64,000 nucleotides of DNA from Globisporangium splendens (Eukaryota; Oomycota; Peronosporomycetes; Pythiales; Pythiaceae): contig VFIW01000065.1 in NCBI GenBank assembly GCA_006386115.1, positions 1-64,000 of the forward strand, read 5' to 3'. The notes beneath the pieces are model-generated. The model did no database searches and was not told the DNA's origin. It saw nothing but the letters and a program-made list of their open reading frames with translations. Below, piece after piece: positions 9,911 to 20,740 of this stretch. The translations under genes and the position numbers were made by a program. Positions within the stretch are counted from its first letter, which is position 1. Each line of letters begins with the position of its first letter.

Positions 9911-12900
9911 ATGTCGTCCACTGTGTCTTTGTGGCGAATGCGTGAGAAGCAATTTGAAAAGTTTCGAGCGAACAGCATCGTGCTGCCTGTACCACCAACC
10001 GTGGTCCGTGTGGATAAAACGAAAGCGTACTCGCTGCATATCATGTCGGTGCTCAACTGGGTTCTCCCAGACTCGATCCTCTGTGCATGGAGCCTTCCAG
10101 CATCACGCAGTGATGATGACGATGACGACGATGGTGAACTGCTGGTTACAGTTGGCGTTCATGTGAGTTTGTTCCACTCCACGTCCAAACGGTTCTTCGG
10201 GAATACGTGGGTGAGCCCCGAGATCGCGGTCGATGCGTTCCAGATCAAACAAGATCGCCACACCAAGGACAATACGATCTGTTACATCGTCGAGAACGTT
10301 GTGCTGAATTTCCGCGCGTACTTTCTATCCGGTGTCGTCGATCCGAACTGCGTCGGCATTTGCGAGTTGGTCGCGTACGAGAAAGACCCCGACTCCAAGG
10401 CGACAATCAGCGTCGTTGGCTGTGGCTGGACGATTCTGCCGCTGCTTACCTCGTCGCAATCACTGGCGGGGGACAAAGCGAAATCGAAGACCCCGTCGTC
10501 GGCATTTGCGATCGGAAGCAGCGGGGAAGCTGTAAACGTATTTGTTGGAAGCCCGCGTATCCTTTGGGAGCTCTCAGCGACGCAGTGGCAAGCGCAGGAG
10601 AAGCAGGATCGATGCAAGTTTTACTATCAGCTCGTGCTGTATGAACCACTCTTATCAATCGCGATGCTTCTTCGCAAGAACGAGTTGGTAGGTGCACTCG
10701 AGACAATTCCAGGACTGAAGAATGGCAATTTGGCGAATATCAACATGGGAAAAATCCCAAGTTGCTGCTTCGTGAAGGTGAGGATACGAGTTTCGAAGAC
10801 GCGCTTGCGACGTTCGTGAAACTCGTGTCGCTTGTCCCAAAGTCCATTCTTCTCGAAGAGGACTTCACGCTTCACGTGATCGCCACACGAGTCACGATCC
10901 ACTTGCGCGAGGAGATCGAAGCCAATCTAGTCGCACGACTGAAGATCAGTCGAAAAACGATCCACGACGGCGCCGTGAGCATTGACGGTGAAGTCTCTGC
11001 TCGAGTCTTAAAGCTTGGTCTCCACAATGGTCGATGCTTTCGAACGAGGCTCCTGCAACAAGGTGGAAAGAATCACAGCTCGGGGCGAGTAAAACATCGC
11101 GTTCGAGCACGTCCACTAATCGACTCCAATGCCGAGCTGCTTCGCTTACTCTCTCAAGAAGGCTTCTATGGTGGAGACGCCCATCGGAAAGCAAAGCGGG
11201 GAAAAGACGACGACGAAGCACTACGCCGCGAATGGCGCAAGCAGCAGGAGCGTAGTGTCAGTGATGCGACGTCATTGTCCCCACAAGAAATCGCGATTCT
11301 TTGCGACTTGTTCAGCTCCAACAAGAACTCGGCGTCAGCAACGAGTAGCCATGCTCAGGACAATAACAGGCACCGAAGTACGCGAATCAAGTGTGATCGG
11401 GAAGGCAAAACGGGATTGTTAGCGTTGCTATCGCTACATCCTCAAGCAGTCTCGGGTCCACAGCAACCGCAGCAGAATGCGAGCGTACAGCCTGAGAGAA
11501 ATGTGCCAGTACCGAAGGAAGAAGAACCAAAGAGAAACCCGAGCGTCGTCGCACTTCATAGTGATCGCCTCAAGCGCGTGCTTGCGCTCATGAAAGCCAA
11601 CCAAGTCGGATTACAGGAGGTGTTTGCTCTCTTTGATCTTGACAAAGATGGCCATTTGTCTCGGGAAGAGTTTGTGCAGGCGCTACGATCGATGGATACG
11701 GTTTTTGCGGACCTTTCGGATGATGATTTGTTGGCGATAGTGCGTGCGATGGATGCCAACAATGATGGGCGAATCGACTACAAGGAGTTTGTTGCTTTCG
11801 TGGCTTCCTCAACCACTACTGACGCCAGAGGAAACAAGAGTGCAGACCAATGGCAAGACGAGATCAAGCGAATCGTGATTCGTGCCAAAGAGAAAGGCAT
11901 CCCGATCCACAAGATCTTTGCCGAGTTGGATGCATCGGGGGATGGCAACTTGTCGTACGACGAATTCGGCCAAGCCTTGCGGAAGCTTGGCGTACCAGAA
12001 GAGCATGTGACGAAGAATCGCATGGCGCTAATGGCTTCATTCGACAAAGATAACGATGGACAGATTTCGTACGAAGAGTTTTTGCAAACTCTCGGCATCA
12101 GTGTCGAGGCCAACAAAGCGGATGTCGTGAAGGCGAGTGTCCAAGATATTGACGCGACCGTACGGAAACCTTCAAGCGACTCGAAGAGCAAGGCATCGAG
12201 TTGTCCCAAGTGTTTGTTCATTTCGACAAAGATAAGAACGGGACGCTCTCAGTTGAAGAGTTCACGGAAGCGCTGATGCAATTATTCCATCATCCAGATC
12301 CAAAGACAAGCGCTCCCTCTGCAGCGGGGATGAGCACATTACAAGCGCTGGAATGCGAATCGATCCACGCATACGTGAAAAAGATCAACCTGAACGGAGA
12401 CGATGTCATCGACTATCGAGCGTTTCTCACGCTGTGCGGGGTAACTGGCAAGGCGCTGAAGCAACAAGACGAGAGTTTCCGAGTAGCGAGTCGCGTGCAA
12501 GCGGAGAAAAAGCTCATCAAGTTGCTTGTTCGCGCATATCAAGCAAACATCACGATTGAACAGGTCTTTGAGCAGTTTGACGCCAACGCGGATGGGACGA
12601 TTACGGTAGCCGAGTTCCACAAGTCACTTGCACAGTTGTTCCAGAACCAAGGGCTCAGCCAAGAGGATGTGGCCGTGATCACGTCACGATTTGACGAAAA
12701 TGGCGACGGCGAGATCTCGTTCCCCGAGTTCCAGCGCTTCGGACGCGAGATCCAAGCGAATCAGCACACACTGTTGGACATATTCCTTCCGCACAGCCAG
12801 AAATTAGCTGACGTTGAGAAAACATCCAGCAAACTTCCGCTCGGAAAATGGCAGACGCTGTGCTCAAAAGACCTGAAGCTTTCGAAGCAGCACGTGGATA

Positions 12901-15900
12901 CCATCAAGCCTCTTTTGTGCTACTTTGAGCTGATGGATGCCACGAAGAAGGTAGATTTGACCCAGTTGTGCGCGCTGCTGGCGGTGTCTCCTGCGGCTAA
13001 TGATAGTAACTCGTCGTTAAACACAAAAAGGAGCGAGGATGTGAAAAAGAACACGGACGGTGTGACTCGATTACGGGGATTTCTTCAGAAAGCGCGGTCG
13101 ATGGGCGCCGACACGAACGCGATGTTTGCCGAATTTGATGCGAACGGCGACGGTGAGATCACGCGAGAGGAGTTCAAGAGTATCATACAGAAGCTCGGTT
13201 GTTTTGATGACCTTTCTGAAAAGGAGCTGGATGCCATGATGATGGAACTGGATGAGGATAAAAGCGCGAAAATCTCCCTTCAAGAGTTCAAGGCACTAGT
13301 CGGCGAGCGGGATGACACAGTTGAGCTCCTGACGCGGTTTGCTAAATTACTGGATGAAGCTGCAAAGCATGGGTTCACGAGTGAAAAGTGTTTTGCGCAT
13401 TTTGACAAAGATGGTGGCGGCAAAATCTCCAAAGACGAATTCGTGAATGGTATGATCGAACTTGGCTTTGGCGCCGACGAACACACATTAAACGAGATTT
13501 TCGGCATCTTGGACCGTGACGCGAGCGGTGAGATTTGCTTTAAGGAGTTTAAGCAGCTTTTTTCAGGGGGATTTGATGCACGTTCGACAACGGATGGGCA
13601 AGTGCCATCTACTGAAGCAGCAGTTCCTGCCGGCGAGGCAGCTCAAAAGCAACTTGATAGTGCTTCGACACCAGCGAGTAAGCCTTCAGATTCAGTGAAA
13701 GCTGCTCTAAGAGCCCCGCAACCAATTACAGAAACAGTGACAACACGAGATCGATTGCGCGCTTTGCTACAGCAAGCAGAGTTGAGCGGTCACGACGTGA
13801 GTGCTTGCTTTGTACACTTTGATGGCGATGGAGATGGGAAGATTACGACAGAAGAATTCAGTCAAGGTATGAAAGCGCTGGCAGGTTTTGAAGATGTCAC
13901 GGCAAGCGACTTGCGGTCGTTGGTGTCCGAGTTGGACAGCGACGGAAGCGGGAATGTGTCCTTGGACGAGTTCAAGGCTTTTGTGAGAAATGGCTCTGGA
14001 AACACACTCGACGACACTGCGCAAGAGCCTGGTGCCTCTGAAGCGAAAAAGAGTGAAGATCACGATGAAAGCAAAAAAGTCGAGGGCTCAAAGCGCATGG
14101 CAGAAGGACAGGAATCGCGACAAAATGAAGATGTGAAAGAAGCTGCGCAGCATACAGCCGAACCGCTCACTGAGGCTCAGCCAGTCCAAGGAGCATCCGG
14201 TGAAGACGGTAAGGAAACAACCAAAGACAATCAGACGGCGTTGGTGATCGCCACTACCAATGATGAAGGTGCTCCAAGCGCAAAACCAGGTAGCGCGGAA
14301 GACAGTCCTGCGTTGAAGGAATCAGCGATCCCAAAACCAGGAAGAAAGCCTCTTGCTCGCTCGTCATCTTTTGCGTCTGGACGAGGAAAGCCACCATCGT
14401 TTGCATCCGCGAAACAACGTACAAATACAGATCCGAACTCGACAGTAGCTGCAGTTGATGACGCATCGGTGGCACCAGCGGAAGTGAGTGCAGGCCAACC
14501 AGAAGAGATCGACGCTTCTTCTAAGAAACCAGTGAGAGCAGTTCCACAGCGTGCACTATCCTTCGCTGCAGTGAAAGCTGCGGCAGCGCGAAAAGCGGCA
14601 TCATCTTCGCAACCAGATTCATCATCATCAGAAGTTAGTGAGGTGGCATCATCGACTATCTCCGTCGGACTGGAGAAGCTGCGGACCCTCCTGCAAACCG
14701 CTCAAAAACAGGGAATCGACATCCAAGTCTCCTTTGATCATTTCGACGAAGACAAGAATGGTCGGCTAACGTATGCTGAGCTTTCGCGTGGTTTAAAGAA
14801 ACTAGGTGGTAATTTTGCCGAGCTAACGGACGAGCAAGTGGCCGGCATGGCAAAAGAAGTAGATCGACAACAACAAGGCGAGATCAACGTCCAGGATCTA
14901 GTCGAACTTATCAGAGGCTCTTCGTCAACAGTTCCATCCAGTACGTTAACAGCGGTGGAAACAGGTCCACCGCCCAGTGCGAACAAAGACAACGCAGCTA
15001 ATGCTGTCGACGCGTCTGCGCCAGAGGAAGCAGAGAAGGCAGTGCCTGAAGCAAAACCAGCACCTGCATCGGCTCGTACGGCAGCAACAGATCCGTTAAG
15101 CAAAGGGGCTCCAGTGAGGCGAACGTCGTCTCTCAGGTCAGCAGCAAAGAAGGCAGGTCCAGGCAGTGATTCGGTTGTCGTTGTCGCATCAAAGCCATCT
15201 CCAGCACTCAAGTCTCAAGTGGCCAAAGCAGCTTCCGGAGCAGTTTCAACAGAGGGTGACAATGCGTCAATAGCGCTGCGTGGAACAGCGAATGCCACTG
15301 CGGCGTCTTCGGTTAGAGCAACAACAGAGAATCAAAAGAGCAAGACAGCACAGGATCCTCCCAACGATGCCCAGCCAGCAAAGCCGAGTGGAACAGAATC
15401 TGTTGTGCCTCTATCAGCAATAGGCGAGATGGATGATTGCGCGTATTCCTTCCACCCCGATCCGCGCATTCGAGCCGTCGAGCTCAAGCTTCGACGAGCT
15501 GCGATGGGTGCATATTCTCGAGGCATTTTACCAGTGCGTGTGATCAGCAAGTTCTTGGATCACGACAACAATGGCCAAAGCACGCATCGCGGCTCTCGGA
15601 AGGCGCGAGACGAGTTGCTTCGCGTCGAGTTTTTGCAGGTGTTGATGGAGTTGGGATTCAGTTTACTCTCAGATACCCAGGACGGCGACGACGAAGAAGG
15701 AGTTGGCATGACCCGACATGGCGGTGCACTTTTGCCAGTCACATGGATGAACGATTACCTGTACGCGCGGCAGTTGGAGCGCCTGTCGCGGTACAAGCAC
15801 CACATTAGCGAAGAAACAAAAGCACAGAAGCAGCTTGTGCGTGCCGTCACAAAGATGAAGCGCGTGCAGCAGCAGCAACAGCAGCAAGCCCAGCGGCAGA

Positions 15901-17380
15901 AGATCGCTGCCGAAGATTCGTTGCGGCGCTTTGCCGAGGAAAAAACCCAGCTGCTGCGCGTTTTATCGTATTATCGCGACGGCCAGAAGAAGTCGCTGGT
16001 TTATGGTTTGATTCGAGACCAGGTGACGACGGCGATCATGCTCGCACCGTCATTTGGCGCGCTTATCTTTTGCGAATTGCCTTTCCAGAACCCGTACAAC
16101 CATCATGAACGCTTCCGCATTGAGATCGTGCCCCCGACCTCATCCCCAGTGCTTTTGGACGTGGATCTCGTGAAAAATGGCGCAGAGTGGGCGTTTTACC
16201 GCGAGAACGTGCCTCTAGCGTATGGAGGAGGCGACGATGGCCAAACCGCCACCGTGTCGTCTCCCGTGGAGCAAGAAATGATCGATGACCACAACGAAGT
16301 CGTGATGGATGCACATGACCGCATTCCGATCCCAGTCCGTCTCCGATGGCTCGACGCGACAACGCAGCGTGTTTGCAATACCAAAGCACGAGGAGATAGT
16401 AATGTATCGACGGCAATTCCAGTCTCAATGGTGATTCGAAGCTGCACGCACGGCCACACGGTGGCGCTGTTCAAGATGCAATCGCAGCCGCGGCCGATGA
16501 TTTGCCACCGTGTCCTGCGATTTTCGCATCCATCAGGCTCGATCTGGCGCTGGCAAATGCGATGTCCGCGTGGGAAATACCTCGTCTGCATGGATCCGAG
16601 CATCGTTGTGGATGATGCCGATGGAAATGATACTGAACGACAACTCGTGGATTTCAAGTGCCGCGTCGGGGAGTATCCGTCCTTGGAAGAGTTTTACGTT
16701 GTGCTGTACGACGACAAATACCACACGAAAGTGCACGAGATCTGGCAATTCCGTATCCAAGCCAAGCTTCGCGTAGACATCCACGCGGTCGTGGGGCAGC
16801 GTGCGAAAAACGAATTGATCATTCGAGGAGATCATGCGGTCGCGGGGGACGTCCCGGGAGCATCCGTCGCCACGTCAAATGCTTTACGACGTGGGATCAT
16901 GCTGAGCACATGCAATTTCGTCCATCCCAGGTGTTCCAGCTGGTTCCCCAAGCATTTAATCGTATCGAGTTCGCCTTTTGCAGCACAGAGCAACTCACAG
17001 CGTGCCACGTGCTCGTAAACCTCGTGGACGTGGACACGCACGAACTCGTGGGTGCTTGGATCGTGCACGTGTCGATTTCGCTGCAGCTGATCACCAAGAC
17101 CTACGACCTGCGGCTGCCACTGGGTCAGCACGCGCAGAAAAAGATCGCGTACACCAATCCGTGGGAGTAATCGCAGACAATTTTGCTGCGCTCGAGCGTG
17201 TCTGTGCTCCTGAAACCTCGAGATGCTGTGCTGCAGATCCCGAGCAATGGGAACGTGTTTCTGTGGCTCGGATTCGCGCCCGTGACGCACAAGACCCGTG
17301 AAACTATGTATCTGTTTATTAACGACAAGCAAACGGATCAAAACGAGGAGTGCCTGCTCTTCCAAGTGACCTACGAGTGA
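9911..17380 (+). pseudogene. NPHP4: Nephrocystin-4 (NPHP4) homologue carrying an EF-hand array; reading frame broken four times
   Basis: NPHP4 is a ciliary transition-zone scaffold. Its N-terminal region is clear: WVLPDSILCAWSL, FFGNTWVSPE, LLRKNELVGALETIPGL, then GLHNGRCF near 11020. Its C-terminal Ig-like region is also clear: FYVVLYDDKYHTKVHEIWQF, LVNLVDVDTHELVGAWIV, KKIAYTNPW, and INDKQTDQNEECLLFQVTYE at the very end (17380). Between them lie 16-17 EF-hand loops (see separate entry). No introns are needed. The frame changes by one missing base near 10750-10754 (A run), near 12166-12168 (A run) and near 16884-16886 (T run). An in-frame TAA stands at 17168-17170, with homology continuing in the same frame afterwards. 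Otherwise the frame is open for thousands of bases, so decay is recent or the breaks are assembly errors. It starts 66 bases after RAD9 and ends 46 bases before the eIF3f stop. Confidence 0.85.
11620..15600 (+). other. EF-hand calcium-binding repeat array inside the NPHP4 homologue
   Basis: Calcium-binding loops start near 11635, 11749, 11927, 12040, 12219, 12385, 12577, 12690, 13135, 13248, 13401, 13510, 13819, 13934, 14742, 14858 and 15555. Typical loops are DLDKDGHLSREEF, DASGDGNLSYDEF, DANGDGEITREEF and DGDGDGKITTEEF. Those near 12385, 13248, 14858 and 15555 are degenerate (missing Gly or acidic ligands). Most occur as pairs separated by Ser/Ala/Glu-rich linkers. Human NPHP4 as I know it has no EF-hands, so this is a lineage-specific insertion or domain gain. 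It would make the transition-zone scaffold calcium-sensitive. Confidence 0.9.
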
Positions 17381-17426
17381 ACCGCTGCTCAAGACCAGAC
17401 CTCCCTCCTTCCTATACTAAAAATCT

Positions 17427-18368
17427 CTAGGTGTTGATCAGCTTTTCGGCCATGGAGAGCTGTGCTTGCGTCAACCCCGAGAGGTACGAGACCATCAGGA
17501 GATCCTGGAGGCCGCTCGAGAAGATCTGGTCGAATTGGTCGGGTCGGATCGCAGGGATCGACGCGAGCGCGTCGGCGATCTCGCGGCCCACCTTGGCGTC
17601 CGAAGGCAGCTTGCCGTCGACCACGTCACTCACGTACGTGCTGGCGTTCTCCAGGCACGCGTAGAGACGCTCCATCGAGGCTTCGAGGGCCGCGAGCTCC
17701 GTTGGGAGCGACACGCTCTCGCTGTCTTCCTTTGGCGCCATGGCGCTCACTGCAAAGCATAAGAGATTGCACTGTAAGTAAGCTTTTAATGAACTGTTGC
17801 TGTGCCAACATGCAATGAAATACGTACAGGCAATGGCTTCTGGCTCAGACACCTTCTGGGTGACTTGAATCTGCTTGAACTGGTTCACGAGCGCCGACTC
17901 GGCGGCTTCGAGCGGCGTGCTCACGAACGCCGACACCTGCATCTGGTCGGTCTGCAGACTCGTGTCGATGACCACGTGCACGGGCATCTCGCAGACCGAG
18001 CCGTAGAATTCGTGGATCAGGCACGAGTGCTCGTCCACAAGCGACGTGCTGACCGACATGCCGTCCGCCGTGGTCGCGTACCACCCAACGACGACCTCGT
18101 TCTCGTTCACGCGCTGGTGCAGGTCGTACATCTGCGTGTGGAAGTCCTTGCCCACAGCGACCTCATCGCCGTTCTCCAAGTGCGGCACCGCGAACGAGTT
18201 GGTGATCTCGGCGACACCGTTCTCGACGTGGCCGAGCAGCGTGCCGATGACGCGGTCCTGCTCCTCCGAGCGGCGCAGCGCGCGGTCCAGGATCTGGAAG
18301 ACCACCACGGGGTGCACCTTCACTTCGCACACGGCCTCCGTGCCCAGAATCAGTTCGTTCACAGCCAT
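17427..18368 (-). CDS. EIF3F: Translation initiation factor eIF3 subunit F (MPN-domain protein)
   Basis: Exons on the minus strand are 18368-17828 and 17749-17427, giving 287 residues. The N-terminal MPN domain (VHPVVVFQILDRALRR, RVIGTLLGHVENGVAEITNSFAVPH, VVGWYATTADG) is typical of eIF3f. It lacks the JAMM metalloprotease His-x-His set, as expected for the non-catalytic eIF3 member. The C-terminal half (LAALEASMERLYACLENASTY and onward) is the helical part that joins the eIF3 octamer. The 78-base intron (17750-17827, GTACGT donor, TGCAG acceptor) is a multiple of three and has no stop, so an unspliced reading gives 26 extra residues. The gene ends tail-to-tail with NPHP4, 46 bases apart. It acts in the cytosol on the 40S subunit. 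Confidence 0.92.
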   Translation of the reverse strand: MAVNELILGTEAVCEVKVHPVVVFQILDRALRRSEEQDRVIGTLLGHVENGVAEITNSFAVPHLENGDEVAVGKDFHTQMYDLHQRVNENEVVVGWYATTADGMSVSTSLVDEHSCLIHEFYGSVCEMPVHVVIDTSLQTDQMQVSAFVSTPLEAAESALVNQFKQIQVTQKVSEPEAIACTYFIACWHSNSSLKAYLQCNLLCFAVSAMAPKEDSESVSLPTELAALEASMERLYACLENASTYVSDVVDGKLPSDAKVGREIADALASIPAIRPDQFDQIFSSGLQDLLMVSYLSGLTQAQLSMAEKLINT

Positions 18369-18639
18369 CTTCGCTTCAAATCTACGCGTCCAAGTTCGCT
18401 TCTAAGGCTTCTTTTTCCCCCTTTGAGCTCATCGCGATTGGATGGAGCTGCTCGAGAGGGCCGATGATTCCGGATAATCAGTGTAACTATACGAGTATGT
18501 TTTATTTTATCCAGTTACACTTGTCCATAAATATTTTTATCCAATGAAACGGAGTATATTGTGTCATATCAGCCAATGAGGAGATGGAAGCAACGGTTTG
18601 ATGAGGTGTGTCAAAAGCATATCTGTCGCAACGACGACG

Positions 18640-20031
18640 ATGGTGCTCAGCCGATTGGGAGCTGCGGCGGTGCGCCGCGCGCTCCAGCAAGCGCGATGCG
18701 TGACCAGCGTCGCTCCCCTTCATGCTGCTTGTGCTTTGAAGCGCAGCACAAGCATTGCGTCTGTGGCTGTCGCGTCGCGATGGAACCAGCAGCAGAACGG
18801 CTCGGAACACGTCCAACGCGGTGTCCTGAATGTGGCCGCCATCGCCACAGTGGCGATGGGAATGGGGACTGTCGCGTCCGCGACTGCACCATCGCATTGC
18901 GAGGAGAGCGCAACGGCTGTCGGCGGTGGCTACAGTGTGAATCCGATCCAGAATGTGACTGCGCTGCTGCGTCTGTATGACGAAATCGACAAGAACATGG
19001 AGGTGCTGACCAACCGCATGCTCGAAGACCTGAGCAAGCGCGTCGAAAAGGTGGTGACACTTGAAGCGTAGTGGCATTGTGTGGCTGTTGAAATGCCAAA
19101 TGACGATGTATCTAACCTGGTTTCCTTTTCCTTTGGCAATAGGAAAAGAAGGAGAACAACGGCGAACTCAAGCTTTCGCCCGAGCAGCTCGCGTTGCAAA
19201 TGAGCATTGAGTTCGAGTCGACGTTGGAGAAAGTGCAGGACGCCGTGTTCCGCAACAACTACGTCACGAAGGAGCAGGTGACACAGGCGATGCATCTGCT
19301 GATCAATGGCGAGCTCCGCGGCGGCGGGAAGGAGGGCAAGATCACTCCAGCCGAAGCCGACGCGATCAGCGAGTACGTGCGCCGCCTCGGCCGCATGCGC
19401 TGGAAAGTCACGGGATCGCGTCAACCGCTCATCCCCACGCACCAAAAGCGCGTACGTTGGCTTTATTGTTCAATGACTTTCTTGGACATAAGGATAGTGC
19501 CCTCATGTGTACTTTGACTTGATCATAATGCAAATTGGCAGCTGGTGAAGGAGGAGAAGCCGAAGGTCGAGTTGCCGGTCGTGATCCAGGTCATGGAGGA
19601 GCTGATTCCGTCGCTGACACTTGAGATGGAGGTGATCGCGAAGAGCCTGGAGCAACGCGGCATCTCGGAGACCGAGCGCCGCGCGCAGATCTCTAAGGAC
19701 TACATCCGGCGCTCGGGCGAACTCACGGAGCAGATCTGTGCCAAGCACAAGCTCGACTTGCGCGAATTCCAGCAGGCGCTCGTGTTTTACCACGACGACG
19801 ACGACTTTGAGCAAGTGCTGGCGCGGCTCTCGACCGAGCAGCAGAAAAAGTAAGTGGGGTTTGTGTGTGAGATGGTGGAATCTCGTTGTTTTTCTGCTTT
19901 ATGGCGGCGACCATCTACTTGTACACTGTTCTGTCTGTATCCTAACAGAAATCGCTAACTATTGTATCTTGTGTGCTACTGGTATTGTTTTCTTTCTCTC
20001 ATTCTTCAGGTTTGCGGAACTTGGGTTATAA
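18640..20031 (+). CDS. Unknown protein with mitochondrial-type presequence, four exons
   Basis: Exons 18640-19050, 19143-19451, 19542-19849 and 20010-20031 join in frame to 349 residues; an ATG at 18601 would add 13. The introns have clear GT-AG ends (last donor GTAAGT, last acceptor TTCTTCAG). The start (MVLSRLGAAAVRRALQQARC, then many Ala, Ser and Arg) is an amphipathic Arg-rich leader like a mitochondrial targeting signal, followed by a weakly hydrophobic stretch (NVAAIATVAMGMGTVASA). The rest is charged and helical, with predicted coiled-coil pieces (YDEIDKNMEVLTNRML; EMEVIAKSLEQRGISE) and ends KFAELGL. I do not recognise a family. It is divergently placed from eIF3f across about 270 bases, which probably hold a shared promoter. 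Confidence 0.75.
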
Positions 20032-20167
20032 AGCAAGCTCATACAGCCTTGTCGTTGATTTTCACTCTCTCTCTCTCTTTTCTTCTTCAACTTTGTCGCT
20101 CGCGTGGCTTTCATAACCTTGAGACTGCCGCTTCCATTGACGCCCGCCATACAGCTGAACCGAATTT

Positions 20168-20740
20168 CTAGAAGCGACGGCGTGCCGAGAGGTGATGCAC
20201 TTCGTGCTGCGCCGCGAGGATGCGGCTGTGCACCGAGGAAGCGCTGCGGCGGCGCGCACCCGTCGTCGTGGTCGACGACGCCTGAATTCGGCACGAAGAC
20301 GAGAAACTGAGAGCGTCTCGCGAGTGGGTGAGCGGGCGGCGCAAGTGCGCGATCGCCGCCATCTGGGTGCGTCTCGTCATGAGGAAGTCCCAGAGCTTGC
20401 AGACCTTGCATTCCGCGGTTTGTCCATGGATCGAGGTCGCATTCGGCGCTGGCGGACACTGGTGGCTCTGGTACGTGTGCATCAGACGTCTCGTCGAGTG
20501 GCAGAGCGAACTCCCGCAGGCGTCCCCTGCGCGGCAGTGCTGCACGTGCTCCATGCCGCGCTGGAGCGAGACCAGTTTCGCTTCAAACTGCTTGCGGAGC
20601 GCGAACGCGTTGACACTCGCTGGCACTGGGGACGGGTGGGCATTGGCTGGTCGTTGTTGTTGTTGTTGCTGCTCCTCATATTCCGTTGATTCATTGGTGG
20701 TTCTGATAGAAATAGTAGGAATCGGGAGCGTAGCTGGCAT
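20168..20740 (-). CDS. Small TAZ-like zinc-finger protein
   Basis: The chosen ATG at 20740 gives 190 residues; the frame is open upstream but less protein-like. A poly-Gln run (EEQQQQQQ) is followed by a Cys/His pattern: LVSLQRGMEHVQHCRAGDAC, then CGSSLCHSTRRLMHTYQSHQC, then CKVCKLWDFLMTRRTQ. This spacing resembles TAZ zinc fingers of p300/CBP and plant BT proteins, which bind transcription activators. The last expected zinc ligand after the CKVC motif is not obvious. The C-terminus is Arg/Ser-rich. It could act as a small adaptor in the nucleus. Family is tentative; coding status is supported by the ordered Cys pattern. Confidence 0.55.
   Translation of the reverse strand: MPATLPIPTISIRTTNESTEYEEQQQQQQRPANAHPSPVPASVNAFALRKQFEAKLVSLQRGMEHVQHCRAGDACGSSLCHSTRRLMHTYQSHQCPPAPNATSIHGQTAECKVCKLWDFLMTRRTQMAAIAHLRRPLTHSRDALSFSSSCRIQASSTTTTGARRRSASSVHSRILAAQHEVHHLSARRRF

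Noticed and set aside
10717..10760. A small intron as the explanation for the first NPHP4 frame change
   Set aside because: There is no GT between the two homologous blocks before 10760, so no canonical donor exists.
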